Assembly: GCA_028292785.1 (NCBI GenBank)
Contig: JAQGLQ010000045.1
Location: forward strand, 1-8,398
Direction: 5' to 3'
DNA length: 8,398 nucleotides
Source: Noviherbaspirillum sp.
GTDB taxonomy: Bacteria; Pseudomonadota; Gammaproteobacteria; Burkholderiales; Burkholderiaceae
Shown: positions 1 through 6,419 of the stretch, piece by piece
Layout: every line of letters begins with the position of its first letter
Numbering within the stretch: the first letter of the stretch is position 1
Program-made: the position numbers and the translations under genes
Notes under the pieces: model-generated
What the model saw: the letters and a program-made list of their open reading frames with translations, nothing else
Databases searched by the model: none
What the model was told of the DNA's origin: nothing

Positions 1-2040
1 CGCGGGCAGCGGCTTGCTGAAAAGATAGCCCTGCCCCTGATCGCAGCCGTGAGCGCGCAGATAATTCATCGCCTGCTCCGATTCGATGCCTTCGCCGACC
101 ACCTTCAGGTTCAGGCTGCGGCCGAGCGCGATGATGGCTTCCGTGATCGACTGGCTCGGCTGATGGTTGCAGATCTGGCTGATGAAAGAGCGGTCGATCT
201 TCAGCTTGTCGAGCGGCAGGCTGCTGAGATAGCTGAGGCTGGAGTAGCCGGTGCCGAAATCGTCCAGCGCGATCCGGATGCCCATCGACCGGATCTTGTG
301 CAGCGTCGCGATGGTTTCAGGGAGGTTATCCATGACCATGCTTTCCGTCACCTCGATCTGCAGGCATTCCGGATCGATGCCCGATTCTTCGACGGTGGCC
401 GCGAGATGCGATGCGAAAGCGCGCTGGCGGAACTGGGTCGGCGACACGTTGATCGCGATGCTGACCGGAGGAAGTCCCGCATTGCGCCAATGGGTGTGCT
501 GGCGGCAGGCTTCTTCCGCCACCCAGTCGCCGAGCCGGTTGATCAGGCCGGCGGATTCCGCCACCGGGATGAATTCTTCCGGGCTCCATAGTTTGCCGTT
601 GGAACCCGGCAGCCGTATCAGCGCCTCGGCGCTGATCAGCTGACCGTTTTCGATGTCGATGATCGGCTGGTAGAACAGCGCCATGCCGTTGGTATCGATG
701 GCATCCTTCAGATGAATCTCGAGACGCAATCGATCATTGGCGCGCTCATCCAGGCCCGGGGTATAAGTGCGGAAGTTGTTGCGACCGCTGTTCTTCGCCG
801 AATACATGGCGAGGTCGGCGTAGCGGATCAGCGTTTCCAGATCGCCGGAATGCGCGGGGAACAGGCTGATGCCGATCGAGGACGATAGCGCAAGCTGCAT
901 GGTATCGATCTCGAACGAGCGCGCGATTTCGAGCAGGATATTGCGCGCCACCGTCGCCGCCGCATGCGGGGAAGCGATATGGGGCAGCACCACGATGAAT
1001 TCATCGCCGCCGAGGCGGCAGACGATATCCTCCTTCCGGGTGCAGGCCAGGAGACGGCGCGCGACTTCCTGCAGCACCTTGTCGCCCATCTCGTGGCCGT
1101 AGAAATCATTGATCGGATTGAAGCGGTCGAGATCGATGAACAGCACGGCGCCGCCGTCACCGGTACTCTCGGACATCGCCAGCAGATGGCTGCAATATTC
1201 GAACAGCAGCGAGCGGTTGGGAAGGCCGGTCAGGCTGTCATGCTGCGAGGCTTCGCGGACCATCCTTTCGGAATTCTTCCGTGCGGTGATATCCATGGTG
1301 CAGCCTACGTGCCGTATCGGAAGACCCTCTTCATCGAAGAACACCTGTCCCTTCGCCGCGATCCAGCGCTCGGCCCCGTTCTTTCCCGTGAGCGTGCGAT
1401 ATTCGGCGTCGTAGCGTCCGCCGCTGCCCGGTTTGAATGCCGCCTCGACCCGCTCGCGCGTACGCGCGCGGTCATCCTTGTGCATGCAGGCGTAAAAAAT
1501 CTCTTGCGTGACGACGGCATCCGCATCCAGCCCGAAGTATTCCTTCATGCGCTTGTTCCAGACCATCTCGCCGGTCTGGGGATAGTAGTCGTACTGGCCG
1601 AGTTCGGCCGCTTCGGTCGCGAGACGAAGCTTTTCCATGCTCTTGATCAGCGCATCTTCTGCGTTCTTGCGCGCGGTGATGTCGGTCGCCAGAAACAGCG
1701 CACCGATACGCTCGCCCTCGAAGTACAGCGGCGACGTGGTACATGATGCGGTGAAAGTCGAGCCATCCTTGCGGAATAGGGTCCACACGAAATCGCGTTC
1801 GGTCTCGCCATAGGCGGCCGCGCGATACACCTTGCATTGTTGCAGCGGGAAAGGCGAACCGTCGGGATGATGATGAATCTTTTCGCGAATGCAGTGCCCG
1901 AAAATTTCTGCATCGGCAAACCCGAATACTCTGCGGGCTTCGGGATTCTGGTAAGTGATGTTGCTTTCGATGTCGGTGACGAAGATGGAATCTGCAGCTT
2001 GCTCGGCAATGCTTCGATAAACTTCTAGACTCTTGCGCAT
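1..2040 (-). CDS. PAS-PAS-GGDEF-EAL cyclic-di-GMP signalling protein, C-terminus cut by window edge
   Basis: Translating the minus strand from ATG at 2040 gives 680 residues with no stop before the window edge. Two PAS-type sensor domains (about 8-125 and 140-255) each end in an ITARKN motif. A GGDEF diguanylate cyclase domain (about 265-430) has D303, N311, D320 and an intact GGDEF at 344-348. An inhibitory I-site RKED (335-338) lies exactly five residues before GGDEF. An EAL phosphodiesterase domain (about 440 onward) keeps E472 of EAL, N531, E563, D593-D594, K614, E650 and Q670, so both activities look possible. Only the last 15-25 residues should be missing. No membrane segment is seen, so it is probably cytoplasmic. 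The start is the only ATG that leaves PAS1 whole; the frame stays open upstream to a TGA near 2144, with no ATG, GTG or TTG there, and no clear Shine-Dalgarno precedes 2040. It lies 85 bases after the response regulator and is probably cotranscribed. The signal sensed is unknown. Confidence 0.93.
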   Translation of the reverse strand, partial: MRKSLEVYRSIAEQAADSIFVTDIESNITYQNPEARRVFGFADAEIFGHCIREKIHHHPDGSPFPLQQCKVYRAAAYGETERDFVWTLFRKDGSTFTASCTTSPLYFEGERIGALFLATDITARKNAEDALIKSMEKLRLATEAAELGQYDYYPQTGEMVWNKRMKEYFGLDADAVVTQEIFYACMHKDDRARTRERVEAAFKPGSGGRYDAEYRTLTGKNGAERWIAAKGQVFFDEEGLPIRHVGCTMDITARKNSERMVREASQHDSLTGLPNRSLLFEYCSHLLAMSESTGDGGAVLFIDLDRFNPINDFYGHEMGDKVLQEVARRLLACTRKEDIVCRLGGDEFIVVLPHIASPHAAATVARNILLEIARSFEIDTMQLALSSSIGISLFPAHSGDLETLIRYADLAMYSAKNSGRNNFRTYTPGLDERANDRLRLEIHLKDAIDTNGMALFYQPIIDIENGQLISAEALIRLPGSNGKLWSPEEFIPVAESAGLINRLGDWVAEEACRQHTHWRNAGLPPVSIAINVSPTQFRQRAFASHLAATVEESGIDPECLQIEVTESMVMDNLPETIATLHKIRSMGIRIALDDFGTGYSSLSYLSSLPLDKLKIDRSFISQICNHQPSQSITEAIIALGRSLNLKVVGEGIESEQAMNYLRAHGCDQGQGYLFSKPLPA

Positions 2041-2055
2041 GGGTAAGAAAACCGG

Positions 2056-2082
2056 AACTGACGAAAACAGAATTCGACAGTT
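2056..2082 (-). other. Imperfect hairpin just before the GGDEF-EAL start codon
   Basis: Read on the minus strand, AACTG-T-CGAA pairs with TTCG-T-CAGTT around a 7-base loop: nine base pairs with one T-T mismatch. It sits in the 85-base gap between the response regulator and the GGDEF-EAL gene, ending 15 bases before the start codon. The bases after it include TTTTCTT, so it could be a weak attenuator or terminator, or a structure that limits translation of a gene lacking an obvious Shine-Dalgarno. The pairing is seen directly; the role is inferred. Confidence 0.45.
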
Positions 2083-2125
2083 GTGCGTTCTGATTAGTTC
2101 GCAATGGCAAAGAACTTGCTGGTTT

Positions 2126-2488
2126 TTAACGTGCGGCTTGGTCGCTCAACGCATGTTCCAGTTGGGAAAGATCGAAAGGCTTCGGCAACAAAGTGAAATG
2201 AAAATCGACCTTGTCCGCCACCAGATAACCATACCCCGACGCAAAAATGATCTTGATCTTCGGATCCTGCTGCACGGCGACTGCTGCCAAGTCGGTGCCG
2301 GACATGCCCGGCAGGTTGATATCGGCGATAAGTACGTCGATATCCAGTGTCTTCAAGGGGGCGACGGCTTCTTCCGCGGACGCTACGCAATGCACCTCGT
2401 GTCCGAGAATGGACAGCATTTCACAGAGTAGCTCCCGGGAGTGTCGATGGTCTTCCACGGCGAGAATACGTAGCGACGAAGTTGGCAT
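2126..2488 (-). CDS. Single-domain CheY-like response regulator
   Basis: This 120-residue protein is one receiver (REC) domain with no output domain. Counting from ATG at 2488, the acidic pair is E12-D13, the phospho-acceptor is D56 in a DINLPGMSG loop, the switch serine is S84 in IFASGYG, and the conserved lysine is K103 in LPKPF. All residues needed for phosphorylation are therefore present. A TTG at 2497 would add three residues (MLA), but ATG at 2488 starts close to the first beta strand (LRILAVED) as in the family. Neither start has a good Shine-Dalgarno. The gene is upstream of the PAS-GGDEF-EAL gene on the same strand. No histidine kinase is visible in the window, so its phosphodonor is unknown. 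It could act by protein-protein contact, possibly on the neighbouring c-di-GMP enzyme, which is inference. Confidence 0.9.
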   Translation of the reverse strand: MPTSSLRILAVEDHRHSRELLCEMLSILGHEVHCVASAEEAVAPLKTLDIDVLIADINLPGMSGTDLAAVAVQQDPKIKIIFASGYGYLVADKVDFHFTLLPKPFDLSQLEHALSDQAAR

Positions 2489-2697
2489 TGCTAACAAAGT
2501 TAATGAATGGACAATAGGTGCGAAGAGGCATTGCAGGACAGATCCGCCGCAGTCCGGGCGCCATGCAGGAAAATCGTGTAACGACAGTAACTATGCTGTC
2601 TTTCATGATTAGTGCCGTCGCCCTTGATCGTCGGGGGATCATTATTCTGATGCAGTTGTGTAACTATTCCAAACGATTAAATGCATGAAGTGGCCGT

Positions 2698-2717
2698 GAT
2701 TTGATATAGCTCAAATC
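2698..2717 (+). promoter_or_regulatory. FNR/ANR-type operator
   Basis: GATTTGA-TATAGC-TCAAATC is a perfect 7-base inverted repeat. Its core TTGAT-ATAG-CTCAA (2701-2714) matches the FNR-family consensus TTGAT-N4-ATCAA at 9 of 10 positions. Its centre is 32 bases upstream of the centre of a TAAAAA hexamer, the spacing expected for a class II (-41.5) FNR-activated promoter. This suggests activation of the downstream small-protein gene under low oxygen. A CRP-type reading (TGTGA-N6-TCACA) fits less well. Confidence 0.65.
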
Positions 2718-2736
2718 TAAATTCCATCGAGAAACT

Positions 2737-2742
2737 TAAAAA
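2737..2742 (+). promoter_or_regulatory. Candidate -10 element for the small acidic protein gene
   Basis: TAAAAA matches TATAAT at four of six positions and lies where a class II FNR promoter needs it, giving a start of transcription near 2749 and a leader of about 75 bases. There is no good -35, as is usual for promoters activated by FNR at -41.5. The overlapping AAAAAT one base downstream is an equal alternative. Confidence 0.4.
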
Positions 2743-2784
2743 TAGTCATGACCCGCTTGATAAGAACTCATCGACATGGCCTCG

Positions 2785-2806
2785 GATCGAATTGATGCTC
2801 GATCAA
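2785..2806 (+). other. Overlapping alternative stems in the leader of the small protein gene
   Basis: GATCGA (2785-2790) pairs with TCGATC (2799-2804) around 8 bases, while TTGAT (2792-2796) pairs with ATCAA (2802-2806) around 5 bases. The stems share bases and cannot both form. They end 4 bases before the Shine-Dalgarno. The TTGAT/ATCAA pair also resembles an FNR half-site pair, but its spacer is 5 rather than 4 bases. Function is inferred and the stems are short. Confidence 0.35.
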
Positions 2807-2810
2807 CTAC

Positions 2811-2816
2811 AAGGAG
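2811..2816 (+). promoter_or_regulatory. Strong ribosome-binding site that fixes the small protein start
   Basis: AAGGAG lies 7 bases before ATG at 2824, an almost ideal Shine-Dalgarno and spacing. The alternative in-frame ATG at 2776 has nothing comparable upstream, so 2824 is the start. Confidence 0.85.
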
Positions 2817-2823
2817 ACCTGCC

Positions 2824-3042
2824 ATGCATTCCGAGACCGACACCGATGCCTTGCGCGCTTTGCTGAAAGAAGTTGAAACCGTGATGGAAGTGCTCGAGGA
2901 CGAAGAGATGAACGCAGTGCCGCAGGAAGATCCGCTGCGGGAGAAAGCGCATGGTTTGGGGGTGGTCGTTGGGGAAAAGACGACATTTGGCGAACTGCAT
3001 GATGCTATTGAGCGCAGGATTGCCGAAGGCGTGAGGCGGTAG
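2824..3042 (+). CDS. Small acidic protein of unknown function
   Basis: This gene encodes 72 residues, starting MHSETDTDALRALLKEVETV. I do not recognise a family. The N-terminal third is strongly acidic and probably a helix (about residues 6-30, rich in Leu, Glu and Val). A proline-containing turn (VPQEDP) and a short hydrophobic strand-like stretch GLGVVVGEKT follow, then a second amphipathic helix (about 51-70) ending in basic residues. There is no signal peptide, membrane segment or cysteine, so it is probably a soluble cytoplasmic protein. The strong Shine-Dalgarno and the FNR-type promoter geometry support it being real. An in-frame extension to ATG 2776 would add 16 residues but is unsupported. 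It is divergent from the response regulator and GGDEF-EAL genes, and faces glmS 145 bases downstream. A role in low-oxygen adaptation or as a partner of the neighbouring signalling proteins is inference only. Confidence 0.75.
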   Translation: MHSETDTDALRALLKEVETVMEVLEDEEMNAVPQEDPLREKAHGLGVVVGEKTTFGELHDAIERRIAEGVRR

Positions 3043-3187
3043 GGTTTCCAGTGCTAGTTAGACGATTCTGTATAACGGTGTAGCGCCCCGTCAGGTCGAG
3101 GAGCAACGAAGCAGATTGCGCTGCGCATTTCTCCGCGTACCTAACAGATTCGTTTATTGAGATTAGTACGTCAGCTTCAGCGTCCCG

Positions 3188-5017
3188 TCACTCCACCGTG
3201 ACCGACTTCGCCAAATTCCGCGGCTTGTCCACATCCGTCCCCCGCGCCAGCGCCGTGTGATATGCAAGCATCTGCAGCGGCACCACATGCAGAATCGGCG
3301 ACAGATCCCCGTAATGCTCCGGCAGCCGCACCACATGTAATCCCTCACTGGGCGCGATCTGCGAATCCGCATCGGCGAACACATACAACTGCCCGCCGCG
3401 AGCCCGCACTTCCTGCATGTTGGATTTCAGCTTCTCGATCAGGGTGTCGTTCGGCGCAACCGTCACCACCGGCATCTCCTCTGTGACCAGCGCAAGCGGG
3501 CCGTGCTTGAGCTCGCCCGCCGGATATGCTTCGGCGTGGATGTAGGAGATTTCCTTGAGCTTCAATGCGCCTTCCAGCGCGATCGGATAATGCAGGCCGC
3601 GACCGAGGAACAGCGCGTTTTCCTTGCGTGCGAAGCTCTCGGCCCAGGCGATGATTTGCGGTTCCAGCGCCAGCACGCTTTGCAGCGCGGTGGGCAGGTG
3701 GCGCAGATTCTTCAGGTGACTGCGCTCCTGTTCGTCGCTCAGCTTGCCGCGCAGCTTGGCCAGCGTCAGTGTGAGCAGGAACAGCGCGGTCAGCTGGGTG
3801 GTGAATGCCTTGGTGGAGGCGACGCCGATCTCGGCGCCTGCGCGGGTCAGATAGGACAGGCTGGTTTCCCGCACCATCGCCGAAGTGGGGACGTTGCAGA
3901 TCGCCAGCGAATGCTTGTGGCCGAGTTCCTTGGCGTACTTGAGCGCGGCCAGCGTGTCGGCGGTTTCGCCGGATTGCGAGACGACCACGACCAGCGCATG
4001 GGGATTGACCGCCGGCTTGCGATAGCGGTACTCGCTTGCGATCTCGACATTGGTCGGAATGCCGGCGATCGATTCGAGCCAGTATTTCGCGGTCATCGCC
4101 GAGTAATAGCTGGTGCCACAGGCCAGCACCAGTATTGCGTTGACTTCTTCGAAAATCGCGCGGGCCTTGGTACCGAAGAGTTCCGGCACGAATCCCTGGA
4201 CGCCTTCAAGCGTGTCGGAAATCGCGCGCGGCTGTTCGAAGATTTCCTTCTGCATGTAATGCCGATAGGGGCCGAGATCGATCGCGCCGGAATAGGCATT
4301 CACGGTGTTGACCGTGCGTTCGACCGGCTGATCGTTCTTGTCGGTGATATGGACCGAGTCGCGGCGCACGTCGACGACATCGCCGTCCTCGAGATAGATG
4401 ATCTGGTCGGTGGTGCCGGCCAGCGCCATCGCATCGGAGGCGAGGAAGTTCTCGCCTTTGCCGATGCCGACCGTCAGCGGGCAGCCGAGGCGGGCCCCGA
4501 CCACGCGGTCGGGTTCGTCCTTGCAGAACACCGCGATGGCGAATGCGCCGTGCAGGCGCTTGACCGCCTTCTGCACGGTGCGGAACAGGTCGCCGTCATA
4601 CATGTGGTTGACCAGGTGCGCGACGACTTCGGTATCGGTCTGCGATTCGAACTTGTAGTCCAGCGCCTTGAGTTCGGCGCGCATTTCTTCGTAGTTCTCG
4701 ATGATCCCGTTATGCACCAGCGCGATGCGCTGCTCACCATCCCGGGTAGCCGAGAAATGCGGATGCGCATTGTTGGTGGCCGGCGCGCCGTGCGTGGCCC
4801 AGCGCGTATGTGAAATCCCGGTGGAGCCTTCGAGGCCGGACTGCGCAATCTGGCTGTCCAGTTCGGCCACGCGCGAGACGCTGCGGGCGCGCTTCAAGCC
4901 GCCGTTGTGGACCGCGACGCCGCAGGAATCATAGCCGCGGTATTCGAGCCGCTTCAAGCCTTCGATCAGTACAGGGACGATATTCCGTTGCGCTACCGCG
5001 CCGACAATGCCGCACAT
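3188..5017 (-). CDS. glmS: Glutamine--fructose-6-phosphate aminotransferase (isomerizing)
   Basis: GlmS makes glucosamine-6-phosphate from fructose-6-phosphate and glutamine, the entry step to UDP-GlcNAc for peptidoglycan and LPS, in the cytoplasm. The 609 residues equal the E. coli length. The class II glutamine amidotransferase domain starts MCGIVGA, with Cys2 becoming the N-terminal nucleophile after Met removal. It shows YRGYDS (26-31), HTRWATHG (70-77) and HNG (102-104). Two SIS sugar-binding domains follow, with [14 protein letters not shown] and the motif [12 protein letters not shown]. The C-terminus [10 protein letters not shown] carries the conserved fructose-6-phosphate lysine. It is the second gene after glmU (10-base gap) and probably shares its transcript. 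No glmS ribozyme is expected here or visible. The 145 bases downstream (3043-3187) contain only weak stems and no convincing terminator. Confidence 0.98.
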   Translation of the reverse strand: MCGIVGAVAQRNIVPVLIEGLKRLEYRGYDSCGVAVHNGGLKRARSVSRVAELDSQIAQSGLEGSTGISHTRWATHGAPATNNAHPHFSATRDGEQRIALVHNGIIENYEEMRAELKALDYKFESQTDTEVVAHLVNHMYDGDLFRTVQKAVKRLHGAFAIAVFCKDEPDRVVGARLGCPLTVGIGKGENFLASDAMALAGTTDQIIYLEDGDVVDVRRDSVHITDKNDQPVERTVNTVNAYSGAIDLGPYRHYMQKEIFEQPRAISDTLEGVQGFVPELFGTKARAIFEEVNAILVLACGTSYYSAMTAKYWLESIAGIPTNVEIASEYRYRKPAVNPHALVVVVSQSGETADTLAALKYAKELGHKHSLAICNVPTSAMVRETSLSYLTRAGAEIGVASTKAFTTQLTALFLLTLTLAKLRGKLSDEQERSHLKNLRHLPTALQSVLALEPQIIAWAESFARKENALFLGRGLHYPIALEGALKLKEISYIHAEAYPAGELKHGPLALVTEEMPVVTVAPNDTLIEKLKSNMQEVRARGGQLYVFADADSQIAPSEGLHVVRLPEHYGDLSPILHVVPLQMLAYHTALARGTDVDKPRNLAKSVTVE

Positions 5018-5024
5018 AGTTGTT

Positions 5025-5029
5025 TTCCT
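5025..5029 (-). promoter_or_regulatory. glmS ribosome-binding site overlapping the glmU stop codon
   Basis: On the minus strand AGGAA lies 7 bases before the glmS ATG, and its first two bases are the last two of the glmU TAG stop (5028-5030). Ribosomes finishing glmU therefore stop on the glmS start region, which points to translational coupling. Confidence 0.75.
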
Positions 5030-6386
5030 ATTTCTTTTGTTTTACCGGCCGTTTCCAGCCGTCGATCGTGATTTGCTTACCTCGCGAGAGCGTAAGCCTC
5101 CCTTCCGGCGCATCCTTGGTCAGCGTGGTGCCGGCGCCCAGCGTCGCGCCTTTGCCGACGCGTACCGGCGCCACCAGCTGCGTATCGCTGCCGATGAATG
5201 CATCGTCTTCGATGACGGTGCGGAATTTGTTGGCGCCGTCATAGTTGCAGGTGATCGTGCCGGCGCCGATGTTCACGCGCGAGCCGATCGTGGCATCACC
5301 GATATAGGCCAGATGATTGGCCTTGCTGTGCGCTGCGACCTGGCTGTTTTTGACTTCGACGAAATTGCCGATGTGGACGTCTTCCGCAAGTTCTGTGCCG
5401 GGACGCAGCCGCGCATACGGCCCGATGATCGACCCGGCGCCGATGACCGCGTCTTCGATGTGGCAGAACGGCTTGATGCCGGCGCCACGCGCGATTCGCG
5501 CATCCTTGATCACGCAGTTCGCGCCTATTGTCGCGCCATCCTCGATTTCCACCTTGCCTTCGAAAACGCAGTTGACATCGATGCTGACGTCGCGGCCGCA
5601 GGTCAGCGTGCCGCGTATATCGATGCGCGCGGGATCGGCCAGCGTCACGCCCTGTTCGAGCAGCCGGTTTGCGAGGTTGCGCTGATGAACGCGTTCGAGT
5701 TCGGCCAGCTGCACCTTGCTGTTGACGCCGAGCGTTTCCCATACGGCGGACGGCTGGGCCGAAACCACAGGCACGCCATCGGCCACGGCGCGGGCCACAA
5801 TGTCGGTCAGATAATATTCGCCCTGCGCATTGTTGTTCGACAGCGTGGTCAGCCACTGCTTGAGGCGGGCGGTGGGCGCGACCAGGATGCCGGTATTGAT
5901 TTCGCGAATTTCGCGCTCGGCCGGCGTCGCATCCTTTTGCTCCACGATGCTGACGATCTCGCCTTGCCGGCGGACGATGCGGCCATAGCCGGTCGGGTCG
6001 TCCAGTTCGATTGTCAAAATCGCCAACTTATTCTTGCCGGCACTGTCCAACAATTGCTTGAGCGAATTGGAGGTCGTCAGGGGCACGTCGCCATACAGGA
6101 CAAGCGTCGGAGCATCGTCATTCAGATGCGGCACGGCCTGCATGACGGCATGTCCGGTGCCGAGCTGCGGTTCCTGTTTCGCAAAGGCGATGTCGGGAGC
6201 CTTGACCGTGTCGACCACGGTTTCTCCGCCGTGGCCATAGATGACGCACAACGTGGATGGAGAAAGCTCGCGCGCGGTATCGATGACGTGGGACAGGAGA
6301 GGCTTTCCGGCGAGGGGATGCAGTACCTTCGGCAGCGCGGATTGCATCCGCTTTCCCATACCGGCTGCAAGAATGACAACGTTCAT
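5028..6386 (-). CDS. glmU: Bifunctional N-acetylglucosamine-1-phosphate uridyltransferase / glucosamine-1-phosphate acetyltransferase
   Basis: GlmU acetylates glucosamine-1-phosphate and then couples it to UTP to give UDP-GlcNAc, the last two steps of that pathway. The 452 residues are close to the 456 of E. coli. The N-terminal pyrophosphorylase domain has LAAGMGKRM (6-14), K20 in LPKVLH, QLGTGHA (74-80) and YGDVPL (98-103) with the metal-binding D100. The C-terminal half is a left-handed beta helix of hexapeptide repeats, with the acetyltransferase histidine at H358 in NHLAYIGDA and the NYDG loop after it. Lysine in place of threonine in the LAAGxGTRM motif is a mild variant. The ATG at 6386 gives the full Rossmann start MNVVILAAG; no strong Shine-Dalgarno is seen. 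It leads an operon with glmS. A minus-strand GATAAT (6414-6419) is a weak -10 candidate. The start codon is only 33 bases from that of a divergent lipoprotein gene. Confidence 0.98.
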   Translation of the reverse strand: MNVVILAAGMGKRMQSALPKVLHPLAGKPLLSHVIDTARELSPSTLCVIYGHGGETVVDTVKAPDIAFAKQEPQLGTGHAVMQAVPHLNDDAPTLVLYGDVPLTTSNSLKQLLDSAGKNKLAILTIELDDPTGYGRIVRRQGEIVSIVEQKDATPAEREIREINTGILVAPTARLKQWLTTLSNNNAQGEYYLTDIVARAVADGVPVVSAQPSAVWETLGVNSKVQLAELERVHQRNLANRLLEQGVTLADPARIDIRGTLTCGRDVSIDVNCVFEGKVEIEDGATIGANCVIKDARIARGAGIKPFCHIEDAVIGAGSIIGPYARLRPGTELAEDVHIGNFVEVKNSQVAAHSKANHLAYIGDATIGSRVNIGAGTITCNYDGANKFRTVIEDDAFIGSDTQLVAPVRVGKGATLGAGTTLTKDAPEGRLTLSRGKQITIDGWKRPVKQKK

Positions 6387-6419
6387 AGGCGATTATTTGA
6401 AGTGGTGCAAAATATTATC
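6387..6419. promoter_or_regulatory. 33-base divergent spacer between glmU and the lipoprotein gene
   Basis: This AT-rich spacer is too short to hold two separate promoters. On the minus strand GATAAT (6414-6419) is one mismatch from TATAAT and would start glmU transcription about 20 bases before its ATG, with any -35 inside the lipoprotein gene. No clear plus-strand promoter was found; it would have to lie within the 5' end of glmU. Confidence 0.35.

Larger units (their letters stand above)
2489..2823. other. Divergent intergenic regulatory region, no gene seen
   Basis: These 335 bases separate the response regulator (minus) from the small acidic protein (plus). The right half is AT-rich and holds the FNR-type box, the -10 candidate, leader stems and Shine-Dalgarno listed separately. 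The left half has small symmetric elements: TAAC-AAA-GTTA (2492-2502), GACAG-N8-CTGTC (2583-2600) and TGATC-N7-GATCA (2625-2641). It also repeats the words GTGTAAC and GTAACTAT. A minus-strand AATAAT (2641-2646) is a possible -10 for the response regulator, without a convincing -35. Short open frames here have no family character or ribosome-binding site. Confidence 0.6.

Noticed and set aside
964..1746. 260-codon plus-strand open frame opposite the GGDEF region
   Set aside because: The minus-strand translation in this region has intact PAS and GGDEF motifs. The plus frame has none and is a shadow.
1472..2110. Minus-strand 212-codon frame overlapping the PAS domains
   Set aside because: It is out of frame with the PAS-GGDEF-EAL protein, and its arginine- and serine-rich composition is typical of a shifted frame.
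2625..2641. TGATC-N7-GATCA as an intrinsic terminator
   Set aside because: The stem is only five pairs and no gene ends nearby on the relevant strand.
2421..2642. Possible 73-residue minus-strand protein upstream of the response regulator
   Set aside because: It overlaps the receiver start in another frame and has no ribosome-binding site or family features.
2776..2823. Sixteen-residue N-terminal extension of the small acidic protein
   Set aside because: ATG 2776 lacks a Shine-Dalgarno, while ATG 2824 has AAGGAG at ideal spacing.
3043..3187. Terminator between the small protein gene and glmS
   Set aside because: Only weak stems such as GCAG-N6-CTGC and the palindrome TGCGC-T-GCGCA are present, without a proper T-run, so no terminator is called.
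3503..4813. 436-codon plus-strand open frame opposite glmS
   Set aside because: It is fully antisense to an unmistakable glmS, its translation has no family character, and it has no ribosome-binding site. It is a codon-bias shadow.
5007..6419. Plus-strand open frame opposite glmU, continuous with the lipoprotein
   Set aside because: It is antisense to intact glmU, and the lipoprotein signal peptide starts near 6420.
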